This document shows, in pieces, positions 1-10,870 of a stretch of DNA of 64,000 nt (position 1 is its first letter; every line of letters starts with the position of its first letter). The stretch is taken from the NCBI GenBank assembly GCA_030386875.1, contig CM059563.1:34696139-34760138 (forward strand), given 5' to 3'. The position numbers were made by a program, and so were the translations under genes. This DNA comes from Morinoia aosen (lineage: Eukaryota > Arthropoda > Malacostraca > Amphipoda > Talitridae). The notes beneath the pieces are model-generated. The model was not told the DNA's origin and made no database searches. It saw only the letters and a list, made by a program, of their open reading frames with translations.

Positions 1-799
1 GGCAGGTAACCCACAATTACCTAGAGGCGTCTAAGAGGAACAGCAGGAGCCACAAAACTTATATTGATGGAGTCAAAATTCAAAGCTTACTATCTCTACT
101 ATGCCTGATTTTATTTTTATGTGACCAAAAACATCAGACTTTGCAGAGATAATAAGGGTAAATCTGAAGGATATGTCAGTTATCGATTTTGTAAATTTTG
201 ATGCCTAACCTAAGCATAGTTAATTAGATCGAAATAAACAAGTTTTCTTCTATGCACTTTCCGTCTCAAATGAGTATTTTATTAGTTATAGCGGTAAATG
301 ACTTACCGCAACTCCTGTGTTTGAAGTGGCAAGTAATTCAAGGAGCACGTCGGACAGCAACACTGCAATGCGCACTCGATTCCAGCGCGATCGTCATCAA
401 AGACAAAACCAAACCTACCGCTATACCTCGTTAAATACTCTTTTGACGAGAAAAGTGTATAGAAGAAAAGTTGTTTATTTTGATGTTATTACCATGATTC
501 AAGCAACAAAAATTCGAAAATCGATGAGTAGCTGTTTATTTGAGCACATTCGTCATCAAAGATGAAACTAAACTTATCGCTATAAATCGTAAAATACTCA
601 TTTGAGATGGAAGGTGCGTAGAAGAAAACTTGTTTATTTTGATTCAATTAATTAGGTTCAGGCACCAAAAAGTGGAAAATCGATAACTGACATACCCTTC
701 AGATTTACCATAATAAGCTCTGAATTTTGACTCCATCAATATAAGTTCTGTGACTCCTGCTGTACCTCTTAGACTCTAGGAAATTGTGGGTTATCTGCC
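1..799. repeat. fold-back palindromic element
   Basis: Positions 1-300 read as an imperfect inverted repeat of about 545-799. Both ends begin with GGCAG(A/G)TAACCCACAATT read inward, and the similarity continues through the AAACAAGTTTTCTTCTA block. The left end may start before the window. The centre (371-530 and 540-700) is also a tandem duplication of about 165 bp, so one arm unit is present three times. No credible ORF is present. It is best read as a MITE or fold-back transposon; the family is not recognised. Confidence 0.8.
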
Positions 800-936
800 A
801 CCACTTTAACTGTATGGTTTCTTTTTCATGTTTTCATTACAAAACAATGACTAATAATCATAGATATTAATATATTTAAGGTGACCAAAAAAATTTGCTG
901 TTTTTTTAAAAACATGTTTTTTACAAAAAATTCTGG

Positions 937-1610
937 GTCAATGTGAAGTTTAATGCAATCAGAAAATAATAATTAGCGATCCCAGGAATCACTAAAGGAA
1001 CTAATTTAAGAACGTTTTACACGAATGACATTCTGCTCGCTGATGCGTTATTTTCGAATAATTGAACTTTGAAGTTGGCCTTTGCGCCGAAGGAAGCGGG
1101 CGCGTGAAACGGAATTTAATTAATAACGGAAGCTATTACAAACGTAAAGAGGTTGGGTCAGGAGGGGGAGGCACAGTTCTTCTAATAAAAATTATAAATA
1201 AAGCTTTTAACCAACCCATTTGGGTGATGACCGCAATCTTGTTGACATCGGCTCTAAGATGGCAGCGCTCATGGTGGTCGCCATCTTAGAGCCGATGTAA
1301 ACAAGATTGTGGTCGTCACGTTAATGGGTGGGTTAGAAGCTTTATTTATAATTTTCGCTAGAAGAACTGTGCCTCCCCCTCACGACCCAACCTCTTTACG
1401 TTTGTAACAGGGGGTTAACTTCCGTTTTTAATTATATCACGCTCGCTTCCTTTGGCTCGGGAAGTCCAACTTCAAATTTCAATGATTCGAAAATAAACCA
1501 TCAGCGAGCAGAATTTCGTTATTGTAAAATGTTCTTAAATGGGTTCCTATAGTGATTGTTTGGAATATAATTATTAATTTCCATGATTGCATTAAACTTC
1601 ACATTGACCA
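937..1610. repeat. 670 bp near-perfect palindrome (MITE-like)
   Basis: The arms start with GGGTCAATGTGAAGTTTAAT at 936 and end with its complement at 1610. They pair almost continuously to a loop at about 1265-1279, between GGCTCTAAGATGGC and GCCATCTTAGAGCC. The palindrome interrupts the catg-rich satellite, pieces of which flank it on both sides. No coding capacity. The short ORF at 1062-1289 lies inside one arm and is not a gene. Confidence 0.85.
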
Positions 1611-1614
1611 AAGT

Positions 1615-2845
1615 CTGACTAATTAAAATGAATATTAATATATTCTCTGGTACCAAATATAACCATGCTGTTTTTTTACAAAGAATCATGACTAAAAAAC
1701 AATATATTTTATGTGACCTAAAAAGCCCCATGCAGTTTTTAAAAAAAACATGTTTTTTACTAAAAAATCATGACTGAAAAAACATGAATAATTTATTTGA
1801 GACCAAAAAAATGTTTTTGTTTTAAAAAATCATGACTAAAAAAACATGAATATATTTATGAGACCTAAAAAACCCCATGCTGTTTTTTAAAAAATATGGT
1901 TTTTTACAAACAATGATGTATAAGAAAACCTGGATATGAATATATTTTATGCGACCAAAAAACCATGCTGTTTTATTTTATGTATTTTTCATAAAAAATC
2001 GTGTCTTAAAATCATGGATATTAACATATTTCATGTTACCAAAAAATCCTTGTGTTTTTAAACATGTTTTTTTATTAAAAAGTTAATATTATTCATTTTT
2101 TGGTCACAAATTCTTTGTAAAAAAAACACCCCCCAGGGGGATACGATTCTTGTATCTATGGGAACTAGCGCTCCCAGGGGGACAATGTAAGGGCCCAAGC
2201 TGGGAGTTAGGTAGGCCTTCTTTTTGTTGAAATGAAATGTTTTTGTGATTTTAAGGACCACCTTTTTTTTGGTTCACTGCTGTCCTGTTTTTCAGCACCT
2301 ACTACTGTCTTCTTCAACTTTGATCTTGTTTCATAATCTTCCTTCCTCTCTTTGGATCGCATTTGTTGCTGGGTAGGGAGGCTAAAACTAATGACTAATC
2401 TAATCTGTAAAGAAAACATGGATATCAATTTATTTTATGTGACCAAAAAACCATGTTTTCTGAAAAAAAGATTTTATACAAAAAACATGAGTGTTATTAA
2501 ATTTTATCTGACCAAAAAAAAACATGACATTTTAAAAACCATGTTTTTTTCACCAATAGTCATTAATATCCGTTTTTTAGTCATGATTTTTTTTGGTCAA
2601 GAAAACATGATTTAAAAAAAACAGCATGTTTTTTTTGGCACATAAAATATATTAATATCCACATTTTTTAATCATGATTTTTCTTTAAAAAAAGATGTTT
2701 ATTTTAAAAAATACAGCATGGTTGTTTATGGTAAAATAAAGTATATTAATATCCGTGTTTTTTAGTCATGACTTTTTTGTAACAAAAACATTCAAAAAAC
2801 AGCATGGATTTTTTGGTCACATAAGATATATTAATATCCATTAGA
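1615..2845. repeat. catg-rich satellite, flips orientation near 2.5 kb
   Basis: Degenerate units of roughly 85-100 bp are built from poly(A)/poly(T) runs, AACATG, TCATGACTAAA, ATATTAATATATTTTATG and TGACCAAAAAACCATGC. Units are mainly in one orientation to about 2500 and in the reverse complement from about 2540 (for example GGTCACATAAAATATATTAA). A less repetitive patch at 2120-2400 contains a GC-rich CCCCCAGGGGGA segment. Weak satellite pieces also occur at 840-935. No gene is seen. Confidence 0.75.
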
Positions 2846-3085
2846 ACTGTCCTAGGTCTTAGAATAAAATATCCACAAAGAATCTATTCACTCAATAAAA
2901 CCTTTCGGAGACTAGCTCCATCCTCAGTAAGTCATTCAGTAAAATGTTTTTCAAAGGAACAGTGAAAATTCATTGTCTATTTCACCAAATTTTACAGAAT
3001 GACTGAGGATGGAGCTGGTCTCCGAAAGGTTTTATGGAGTGAATAGATTCTATGTAGATATTTTATTCTAAGACCTAGTACAGTT
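2845..3085. repeat. short palindrome with GAAA-type core
   Basis: The left arm (2845-2938) and right arm (2997-3085) are inverted copies around a loop of about 58 nt. Each arm carries CTGAGGATGGAGCT followed by TCTCCGAAAGG, on the minus strand at 2901-2928 and on the plus strand at 3002-3030. This layout resembles the terminal motif seen beside the Penelope-like copies in this window. It could be a MITE or a retroelement terminal fragment. Confidence 0.7.
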
Positions 3086-3775
3086 TTAATAAACATGATT
3101 TCAATATTAACAGCATTCTTTGTTTATAAGTTTCTAAAGACAATTCAATTAAAGAAAACTAACTTTCCTGATATTTACATCCGTGTTTTTTTAGTCATGA
3201 TTTTTTTTAAATGTTTATAACAAAAACTTTTTTGGTCCAATAAAATATAATAGCCATGTTTTTTTAGTCAAGATTTTTCTGTTAAAAAACAATGTTTAAA
3301 AAAAAACAGCATTGGATTTTTAAGGTCACAAATATAATAATTTCCATGTTTTTTAGTCATAATTTTTGTATAAATAACATGTTTTTTTAAAAAAAAAAAC
3401 AGCATGGTTGTTTAGTCACATCTCTATCAATGACCATAAGTAAAGGTATGTTATTATAACACACCATTTTGGGAGTTTAAGGTCATTCACCTGTATTGTA
3501 AAATAAATGAAATATCAAAGCATGAAACCGCAGAAAATGAAAAAGTTCATACAACCATAGAAAACCATCAATTAAGAAGTATGCTGTTTTATTTTGTAAT
3601 TTGACATGAAAACAAATAATGTAATGTGGTTCTTTTTCTTGCTGAGTTATTTTCAGTCAAAATATTTAAAAAAACCAAAATATCCATGTTTTTTTTGGCC
3701 ACGGTTTTTTTTGTAAAAAAAACGTGTTTTTTTTTTAAAAAAAACAGCATGTTTTTTTTTGAGTCACATCTCTAA
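3086..3775. repeat. inverted-orientation satellite, continued
   Basis: More catg-rich units, in the reverse orientation, occur at about 3180-3420 and 3655-3775. They flank a unique AT-rich stretch at about 3425-3650 in which I see no feature. The mariner relic that follows abuts the last poly(A)/poly(T) unit. Confidence 0.65.
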
Positions 3776-3789
3776 TCCTAGCTCCATGG

Positions 3790-5010
3790 TCTTGGCTCAG
3801 CAGCCGTCAGCGATGGAGCTTCCTCTTGCGTCTCCCGCCAGCTGCGAGTTGCGGTCGCTAAGACGTTTCCTGGCCGTTTCCTGGCCGCTAAGAAGAAATC
3901 GGCGAAGGAAATTCACGAAGAACTTTGTCAAGAGTACGGAGAAGAGTGTATGAGCTCCGGGATGGTGCGCAGATGGGTCAGGGACTTTAAAAATGGCCGA
4001 ACAGACGTCCACGACGAATCCCGTGAAGCCCGTGCATCGGTTTCCGACGAAACAGTTGCCAAAGTCGAAGCGGCAATGCTTGAAGATCGACGGATTACAG
4101 TTCGGGAGCTGTGCGATAAGATTCCGGAGGTCAGCAAAACCCCAATTGACAAGATTTTGACTGAACATTTAGGCTATTCAAAGGTTTGCGCAAGATGGGT
4201 ACCAAAAATGCTCACTGCAGACCACCAGCGGCAGCGGGTTGAAGCTGCCCAAGAATTTCTCACTTTCACGGAACAACCGAAGAGGAATTTCTGGACTCCA
4301 TTGTTACTTGTGGCGAGACCTGGGTACACTACACGACACCGGAAACAAAGGAGCAATCGAAGGAGTGGAAGCACCCTTCTTCGCCAAGAGCGAAGAAGTT
4401 CAAACAAATCCTGTCTGCCGGGAAAATCATGGCTAGCGTTTTTTGGGATTGAAAGGGCGTATTGTTGTGCGAGTTTATGCCTCGCGGGACAACAATCAAT
4501 GCTGAACGGTACTGTGAGACCTTGAAAAATCTTAGACATGCAATTCAGAACATGAGAAGAGTAATGCTGACAAAATGAGTGCGTTTTCACCATGACAACG
4601 CCCGACCGCACACCGCCAATCGAGCCACAGCCCTCATCGAAAGATTTGGATGGGAAATGGTTTCTCACTCACCCTACAGCCCAGACTTAGCACCAAGTGA
4701 CTTTCATCTCTTCCTCGAGTTGAAGAAAAACCTTCGCGGAACCCAATTCCAGACAGATGAAGAGGTACAAAATGCGGTTGTTAGTTTTCTACACGGACAT
4801 GCGCAGAGTTCTATGACTCTGGTTTAAAGAAGTGGGTGCCTCGAATGCAGAAGTGCATAAAACGCAACGGCGTTTATGTAGAAAAAAAAAGAAAAACTGA
4901 ACTTTCCAAAAATGTACTTTTCTTTGCAATTAAACCAGTTTTTGATGTGAAAAAAATCCGTGGAACATATTTTACGGACACGCCTCGTAGAAGTGCGGAC
5001 GAACTTGGTG
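3790..5010 (+). pseudogene. mariner transposase pseudogene
   Basis: Decayed mariner-family transposase (SETMAR-like subgroup). The N-terminal helix-turn-helix region is readable from about 3885 (AKKKSAKEIHEEL) through MVRRWVRDFKNGRTDV at about 3962 and TEHLGYSKVCARWVPKML to 4285, where the frame shifts. The next frame carries the region normally reading TGDETW as TCGETW, so the first catalytic Asp is lost. It continues to KIMASVFWD and then a TGA stop near 4452. A third frame from 4579 holds HHDNARPHTA and YSPDLAPSDFHLF, so the second and third Asp are intact. At least two frameshifts and two nonsense codons make it non-functional. Clear terminal inverted repeats were not found. Confidence 0.9.
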
Positions 5011-5590
5011 CTAGGTGATACCCGAGCGAAAAGGTCAAAGTACATTTGAGAATTATCTGTCTGTGATATGTACTTGGTATGCGGAGTACGGTGGGCAACC
5101 AAACGATTAAAGATCAACATAGATTGCACAATTTAATGGCGCAACACTCAGGAGTAGAGCAAAACAATATCATTCCAAGAACGTTATAAACAAGGTGATA
5201 TAGGTTGGTCATTATATTTGAAATACTGATCTGAAATTTATCTAACCCAATCTAATTAAACTGATTAACAGTTCCACAAAAAACACCAAAGGCTCACATT
5301 GAAATATTCATGTCAGTGATGAAATATCGAAAATGTTCGTGACAATACGCGTCGCTACTTTCACAAGCGTCTAATTGATTCGCTTCACCATTTCTCATAA
5401 AGGTGAAGCGCACTATTAATATCATTTAAAAGAGACTCTGACTTCATTGTAAGTTTGATAAATACTTTGTCCATAATTATCAAGCACAAGAATAAGTGTT
5501 CCGCAAAAAAAACAGTTAATTAAGGTTAGTCTCCATTTATTGCTGCGGTATAGGCATGAAAATGTCACTTATGATCGGTTTTAACCATTT
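5011..5590. other. no feature seen
   Basis: AT-rich unique sequence after the mariner relic. The short ORFs in 4824-5129 are shadows of the transposon tail. I see no coding or RNA feature. Confidence 0.5.
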
Positions 5591-5728
5591 CATACGCACA
5601 CGTACGTAGCGGACATACGCACACGTACGTAGCGGACATACGCACACGTACGTAGCGGACATACGCACACGTACGTAGCGGACATACGCACACGTACGTA
5701 GCGGACATACGCACACGTACGTAGCGGA
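5591..5728. repeat. 23 bp tandem repeat, six exact copies
   Basis: CATACGCACACGTACGTAGC plus GGA is repeated six times without any change (138 bp). Each unit holds the self-complementary octamer ACGTACGT. Because 23 is not a multiple of 3, the two overlapping minus-strand ORFs here read a repeating YVCVCPLRTCAYVRYVRVRM peptide; these are artefacts. Confidence 0.95.
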
Positions 5729-6620
5729 CAAAAGTGATTAGCAAAATAAATTTATCGCACATTGAATTCATAAATACTTTATTCAAAATGATTCATCCAA
5801 AAAAGAAATGAACTATAAAAAGGAGATTATTACCTTGTTCTTTCTTAAAGCTGTGGTTTTTACGCTTTGCACGTCAACGTAGCGTTTATTTTATCATTAA
5901 TTACCCCCACGTGTGGCCATACCGTGATGTCGTCAAAATTCGAGATCGAGGACCAGCGTTATGCTATAATTTGAAATGTTTGTGAAAAATTTTGAGGGAA
6001 AAGTCGAAAGGATGCAATTAGACCTTGCCTCACTGATTGTTCTCTTGTGAAAATCCTCCTCAATTTTACCTAAACGGTTCTTTGAACTTTGTGTGCATTA
6101 AATGTTTAACATTGGAAGGGAAAACTTAATGTTTGAATATTTTCTGCAGGTATATTTCTGTAATTTTAGGGAAGGAATTGCCCTCAAATTACAATATGTC
6201 AACGTTACACATTCAGTTCTCGACAAGTTGTTCAATGCTATTCCAAAAGACAATTAAAGAATATTGCATTCGCTGCTAAAAAATAATTTGAGCTTTTTTT
6301 GGCGCATGAATGACATAATGAAAGCTGACTTAATTTCAGTGCCTTTTTTAGTCATAAGCAAGACCAAATAGTTTCATTATAGAAATTAATGGTCGAGTAA
6401 AAAAGCACAATCAAGTTCAGGATTAGAACAGAATTGTGTTAAAATAATAACCCAATTTTAGTATATCCAATGGTGCTGTTGTGCCCAGATTTTGCAGTTG
6501 TGGTTGCTGCATCCATTTCGAGTATGCAAAGTTTGTTATTAATTAATGAAAATGAAATTCACAATCTTGAAAAATTGCTGAGTGTTCTAAAACAAACGTA
6601 ACAGTATTTCATTAAATGTA
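5729..6620. other. no feature seen
   Basis: AT-rich unique sequence with no ORF above 60 codons, no repeat and no recognisable RNA. Confidence 0.5.
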
Positions 6621-6623
6621 ACT

Positions 6624-6824
6624 TTATTCTTCCTTAGTATACGACAGAGAATGTGCATCATATTTGAATCCTCGAACATCATAAAATACTATTCTGCATT
6701 TCCCTGTCCATTTCTTTAATTCATATTGTTCATTTAATTGTTCGGGTTCGGCATCCAAGAAATTTTTGTCTTTACCATTAAGCTCAGGCAACATAACACT
6801 AAAGTTTTGTTTGTCAAGAAGCAC
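6624..6824 (-). CDS. hypothetical ORF, 66 codons
   Basis: Open frame on the minus strand ending at a TAA that overlaps an AATAAA (minus sequence GAATAAAG). It contains a hydrophilic stretch with LNEQYELKKWTGKCRIVFYD. I do not recognise the product. Composition and the overlapping polyadenylation hexamer allow a last exon, and AG dinucleotides upstream could serve as an acceptor, but a chance ORF or transposon remnant is as likely. Confidence 0.2.
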   Translation of the reverse strand: MLLDKQNFSVMLPELNGKDKNFLDAEPEQLNEQYELKKWTGKCRIVFYDVRGFKYDAHSLSYTKEE

Positions 6825-8045
6825 ATAATAATAATATTGAATTATTACAGATCAAACATTTTCGTCAGCTGTTTTGATTGAAAATGCGGTCAAATTTGTC
6901 GCTTCGTAATTTTTCGAGTGATTCGCGTTAATGAATCTAATTTTTCACATCCACAAAGAGAGAACATTAAATTTGAAAGAAAATTCAGTGAGCGCAATTT
7001 CATTTCATAGTTGTTACAATATCAAAGTTAGAACAAAGTGATATATTTCTAACATTATCCGACTACTAGAGGATATCTTGGTGTACATACTCAGTGTTGA
7101 TGAAACTATGGTAGGGTAACGGCAGCTGTTCTTTCACGTATTCTCAAATCATATTAGTGGCTTCGATTGTAGGTCTTATGGAAAGCTAGTCAGACGTCTG
7201 GCGCCTGTCTTGTGTAAGATAACGTTCTCGTTTGGAGCAAAAACAATGACGGAATAATACAACGATCCTTCACTTACAGAGATCTCGCCATACATCTTTT
7301 GACATTACGGCAGTAGTTTTATCAATATTTACGTACTGAATTTAGAACTCACACAAGATGACCCAAATACAAACGTTGCTGGCAATAATTTTCCTAGCAC
7401 ATCGCGCATCGTAGTTCAGTGCATAGATTGTGCTGTCCATGTAACTTTCGTTTGGTCCAGTAATGTTTTTTTGGGTAAACCGACGACGTTGATATATTTC
7501 GTCGTGAGGGAAAAAACTTAGACTTTTAATTCAAATAACCGTCAAAAATTATTTCATTTCGGTTTGAAGCAACTGATCTTAAGATATTAACTGTGAGACA
7601 TGATTTCCAATACATTCGAAATTTATGGAAATGAGTTACGTTCCCTATACCCTGACTCAATTTTTGTTCCACTGAAATTGAGTAAATTATAGTAAAATGA
7701 GCTAATTTGAGCGCAGCACAATGAGAGCCACACGAGGGACTTATTTTGATCTCGCCGTTCATTTCTCAGGATAAGAATTTCTTGAACTATCTCTGCTCCG
7801 TGTCGGGATTGACAAAATAGGAGTCAAAAACAAACTTGATGCTTTGTAGAGCGCTTGTGTGACCATTCAAGGAACGACTTGGATTTTGTGCCATTTGGCC
7901 CCTATTTTACTATACCAGTGTGTTTCTGAGTAAAATATATTTTTAGGCCTAGTTGAGGGTTGTGCAGAAAAGACTAGCTCATTTGTGGAGTAGATATATA
8001 CAAGTGGTTACTTTCTGCATAATCGAATTACAAATAATAGTGCCA
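6825..8045. other. no supported feature
   Basis: AT-rich unique sequence. It contains a 78-codon minus-strand ORF at 7526-7762 without recognisable motifs and with no splice or polyadenylation context, which I do not call a gene. Confidence 0.4.
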
Positions 8046-8064
8046 AGATACACGCGTTAAACAT

Positions 8065-8895
8065 CAATGAATAAAAATATTTGGAACGTTTCCACTTCCA
8101 GGGTCATTATCAACCTAAAATATTTATTTTCATTTTTAGACATTACTATAACAGGAAAAGAGGGTAGGTTTCAAAGTTCTGTTTTCCGTAAGCAAACATT
8201 TACCGAATTAGGAATTAGTTTTTCAGTTTTTGTACATTCTCCTGCAAATTAAATAGCCACAAAAGGTTGTTGTCTAGGGCTCATCGTGTGTGTTCTTCAT
8301 TTGAAACTATACAAAAGGAAAATGAATTTTTAAAGGTTTTTCTTATCAACAATGGCTTTCCCTCACAACTAGTAGATTCTTATGTTAAAAACTTCCGACC
8401 ACTCCTAAAAAGGAACTCTTTTTTTCGTTCACGTTCTTCGGTCACCAATCGGAGAAACTCTTTCATTCATCTTTCGAAACATTTTCCGCACATTGGTTTT
8501 AAATTAGAGTTAGTCAATACGTATAAAATAGGATCATATTTCAATTATAAAGATAAAACTCCTAAAGGTTTGCTCTCATCTGAGATTTACAAATATAGTT
8601 GCGCACGGTGTGCGACTGAGTACGTGGGCTCGACTACTCGAGCCTTCAGTATTCGTGTTGCAGAGCACACTGGCAGGAGTTTTCGAACAATCAGTTACTT
8701 TCCACACCTTCCCACTCTTCCGTCCGCTCTCATGCAGAGAAATGCGACATTCCTGTTAGATTTGGCGATTTTAGAGTAATTTCTTCGGCATCAAACCAAA
8801 TGAACCCTCGTAATTAAGAAACTCTACACATTTTAAAAGGAAAACCGGTTTTAAATGATTTGCAATCAGCGTTTCCTCTACAACTAACGTAATTT
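8065..8895 (+). pseudogene. Penelope-like element relic (RT tail, GIY-YIG)
   Basis: The C-terminal half of a Penelope-like retroelement polyprotein, broken by frameshifts. 8140-8215 reads FLDITI...FQSSVFRKQTFTELG, matching YLDVNV...ITSVYRKPTFSGLG of the copies at 19.7-20.8 kb. 8267-8400 reads the SRAHRVCSSFETIQKENEF segment. 8600-8680 reads YSCARCATEYVGSTTRAF then IRVAEHTGRS, the GIY-YIG-like endonuclease core. After another shift, the C-terminus LNDLQSAFPL is readable to about 8893. The polymerase palm is missing, so the copy is 5'-truncated and dead. Confidence 0.85.
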
Positions 8896-10270
8896 TAATA
8901 CTAAAAATTTTGTTATTGTGTTCTTTTCATGAGATATTTTGCTTTTCTTCTTCTATGATTGATGTAAATTTTATATATGACTTGTTTTTTCTACTTGTTT
9001 TAATTAAAACAAAGAGTGTTTTAATTAAAATAAAGCAGGTATTGATATTTTTTTCATTACCTAATATTGAAAGATTATGGAAACCGGATTCATCTTCACG
9101 ACGCACTCAACAACATGAAAGATAAAGTGAAGCTAGAGTTTTACGTTATCATGAATACGAGGTCAGCACGAAGATAATTTAGCGTAGAAACAGACGGCTC
9201 ACTTATCGGGCGGAGCAGATAGTGTTATTACTGATGCCATGTGCTCGTGCTCTTCGAGTTGATTTCGCAGCCTCAAAAACACACACGATCTCTAATAAAT
9301 ATGTCTACATTAATATTTAAACCTTTGTGTGCGTCTACATCTATCTACCTATATACTTATATGTAAATATATCGCATGTGCTGACTGCAACGCTACGAGG
9401 GAGGGCTACGCTGGCCAACAGCATTTACTTACCATGTCTGGGAAGAAGCTAACAAAATTGCCACCTCGTGAAAATGTGCTCGCGTGGATAAATCCAGTAT
9501 TTGCGTAATTCCACGATTCTCTACACGATCTACTACGAATAATACCGCAAATAAGAATCACAGCTAACGCCGTTTGAAGCTTTCGGCTTAGTACACATCG
9601 ATACCCTGCGGGGGGTCCACGTTTTGGGGGCTACCAGCTTTTTGACTTCGAAAAATATTTTCCTATGTTTTTTGTAATTATGACCACGTAGGATCTATTG
9701 AACCATAGGAAATGGAAGTAGGATTCTGCTTCTTAATGATTAATTACGATTGTGGGCTTTTATATCCATTAACTGTCAATCATTGACGTAACACGTTGTT
9801 CTTGACGACGCGCTTTGAGCGTTAGAAACAGACACGTCTGGGAGAACAAAGAAGGCTGAATTCAAGCGATAACACTAGTTGTTCGTATCTTAAGGGTTCT
9901 AAAGGGTTTATTAAAGTGAATACCAGTGTGATTCGTTAAAACAGAATACAAGTGTAGAAAACCCATCTTGCCTCGAATCTCGCTACTAACCTCCAAATGT
10001 GATTAGCCGTTTTGCTCTGCAATCCCAACCCCAAATGGACTCGCAAGAAAGGTCATTATTATTATCCTCATGTCTAATGAGCTTGTCTCTGAACAGCGTA
10101 GTGATTGATATGTAGTTGCCAGTGTACATCAGTTTCCATAATGGAATAAGTGTCCTCTCATGTTTCAATTGCCATCGTAAGGTAAGAAGTATGAATAAAT
10201 ATTTATGCTATGCTTCTTGCAAATCTTAATTATAAATAAAAGAACAAAGAATGATGCTTTTAAATTCAAC
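8896..10270. other. Penelope tail, then no feature seen
   Basis: 8900-9090 is a T-rich tail comparable to the tail after the 21.3 kb Penelope copy. From 9095 to 10270 I see only unique sequence. The 60-codon minus-strand ORF at 9986-10168 has no recognisable motif. Confidence 0.4.
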
Positions 10271-10560
10271 ATTCTAATTAAGACCGTCTCATACTAAAAG
10301 AAGAACGTTTCGACCCGTCAGGTCATTTTCAACTTTTGTTGATGGAAAATCACAAAATCCAGTCAAATTTCAAGTAAAATGTTTGACGATAAGAAAAAAA
10401 TTGCATCAGGCTAAAAACCAACAAATACAACCTAAACTAGCTGAAGGGACAAAGCGGATTGACAACCATTCAAAACTGGTTTTATCGTTGAATATACAGG
10501 GATTCTAAAATACGAAGATTTTCAGTTCATTTCTCAGTTCAGTTCAGTTCACCTGTAGAT
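10270..10560 (-). repeat. probable Penelope-like terminal fragment
   Basis: On the minus strand, 10304-10333 reads GTTGAAAATGACCTGACGGG then TCGAAACGTT. The corresponding positions of the Penelope-like copies at 19041-19078 (minus) and 21385-21413 (plus) have the same layout: ...GAAtGA, a small hairpin (GACC/GGTC here, GAGC/GCTC there), then GAAA(C/A)G. No coding sequence remains. Assignment rests on this shared motif only. Confidence 0.45.
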
Positions 10561-10579
10561 CCAAAAAGTAACGTTAGTT

Positions 10580-10870
10580 ATAAATTTAAACAAACACATA
10601 CATACCCATACATATACATCCATATTTGAAAAAATACATACGCATATGCATTTGTATGTATAATGTACATATATATACACAGACATGAGTACATTCTTAC
10701 ATATTTACATTCATACACAAAAACATTCAAGTATATGTATTTATATTCATGTATACGTATAGGTATACATATACTATTCGTATTCATATACACACGTGCG
10801 TATTTATATACATATGTGTGCACATCTATGTATATTTCGTAACTATATATCCATACATAGGTTTTAAACA
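10580..10870. repeat. low-complexity TACATA/GTAT tract
   Basis: An irregular run of ATACAT, TATACA and CACATA words. It keeps a 97-codon minus-strand ORF open (10578-10871, YVYKYARVYMNT-like), which is an artefact of composition. Confidence 0.8.

Noticed and set aside
2845-3085. Confident hammerhead ribozyme call
   Set aside because: The CUGAnGA core is altered (extra bases before stem II) and cleavage-site context is unclear; kept as a finding only.
4174-4668. 164-codon minus-strand ORF
   Set aside because: Antisense shadow of the mariner transposase.
5537-5786. Cys/Tyr/Arg-rich repeat proteins
   Set aside because: Produced by the 23 bp tandem repeat cycling through three frames.
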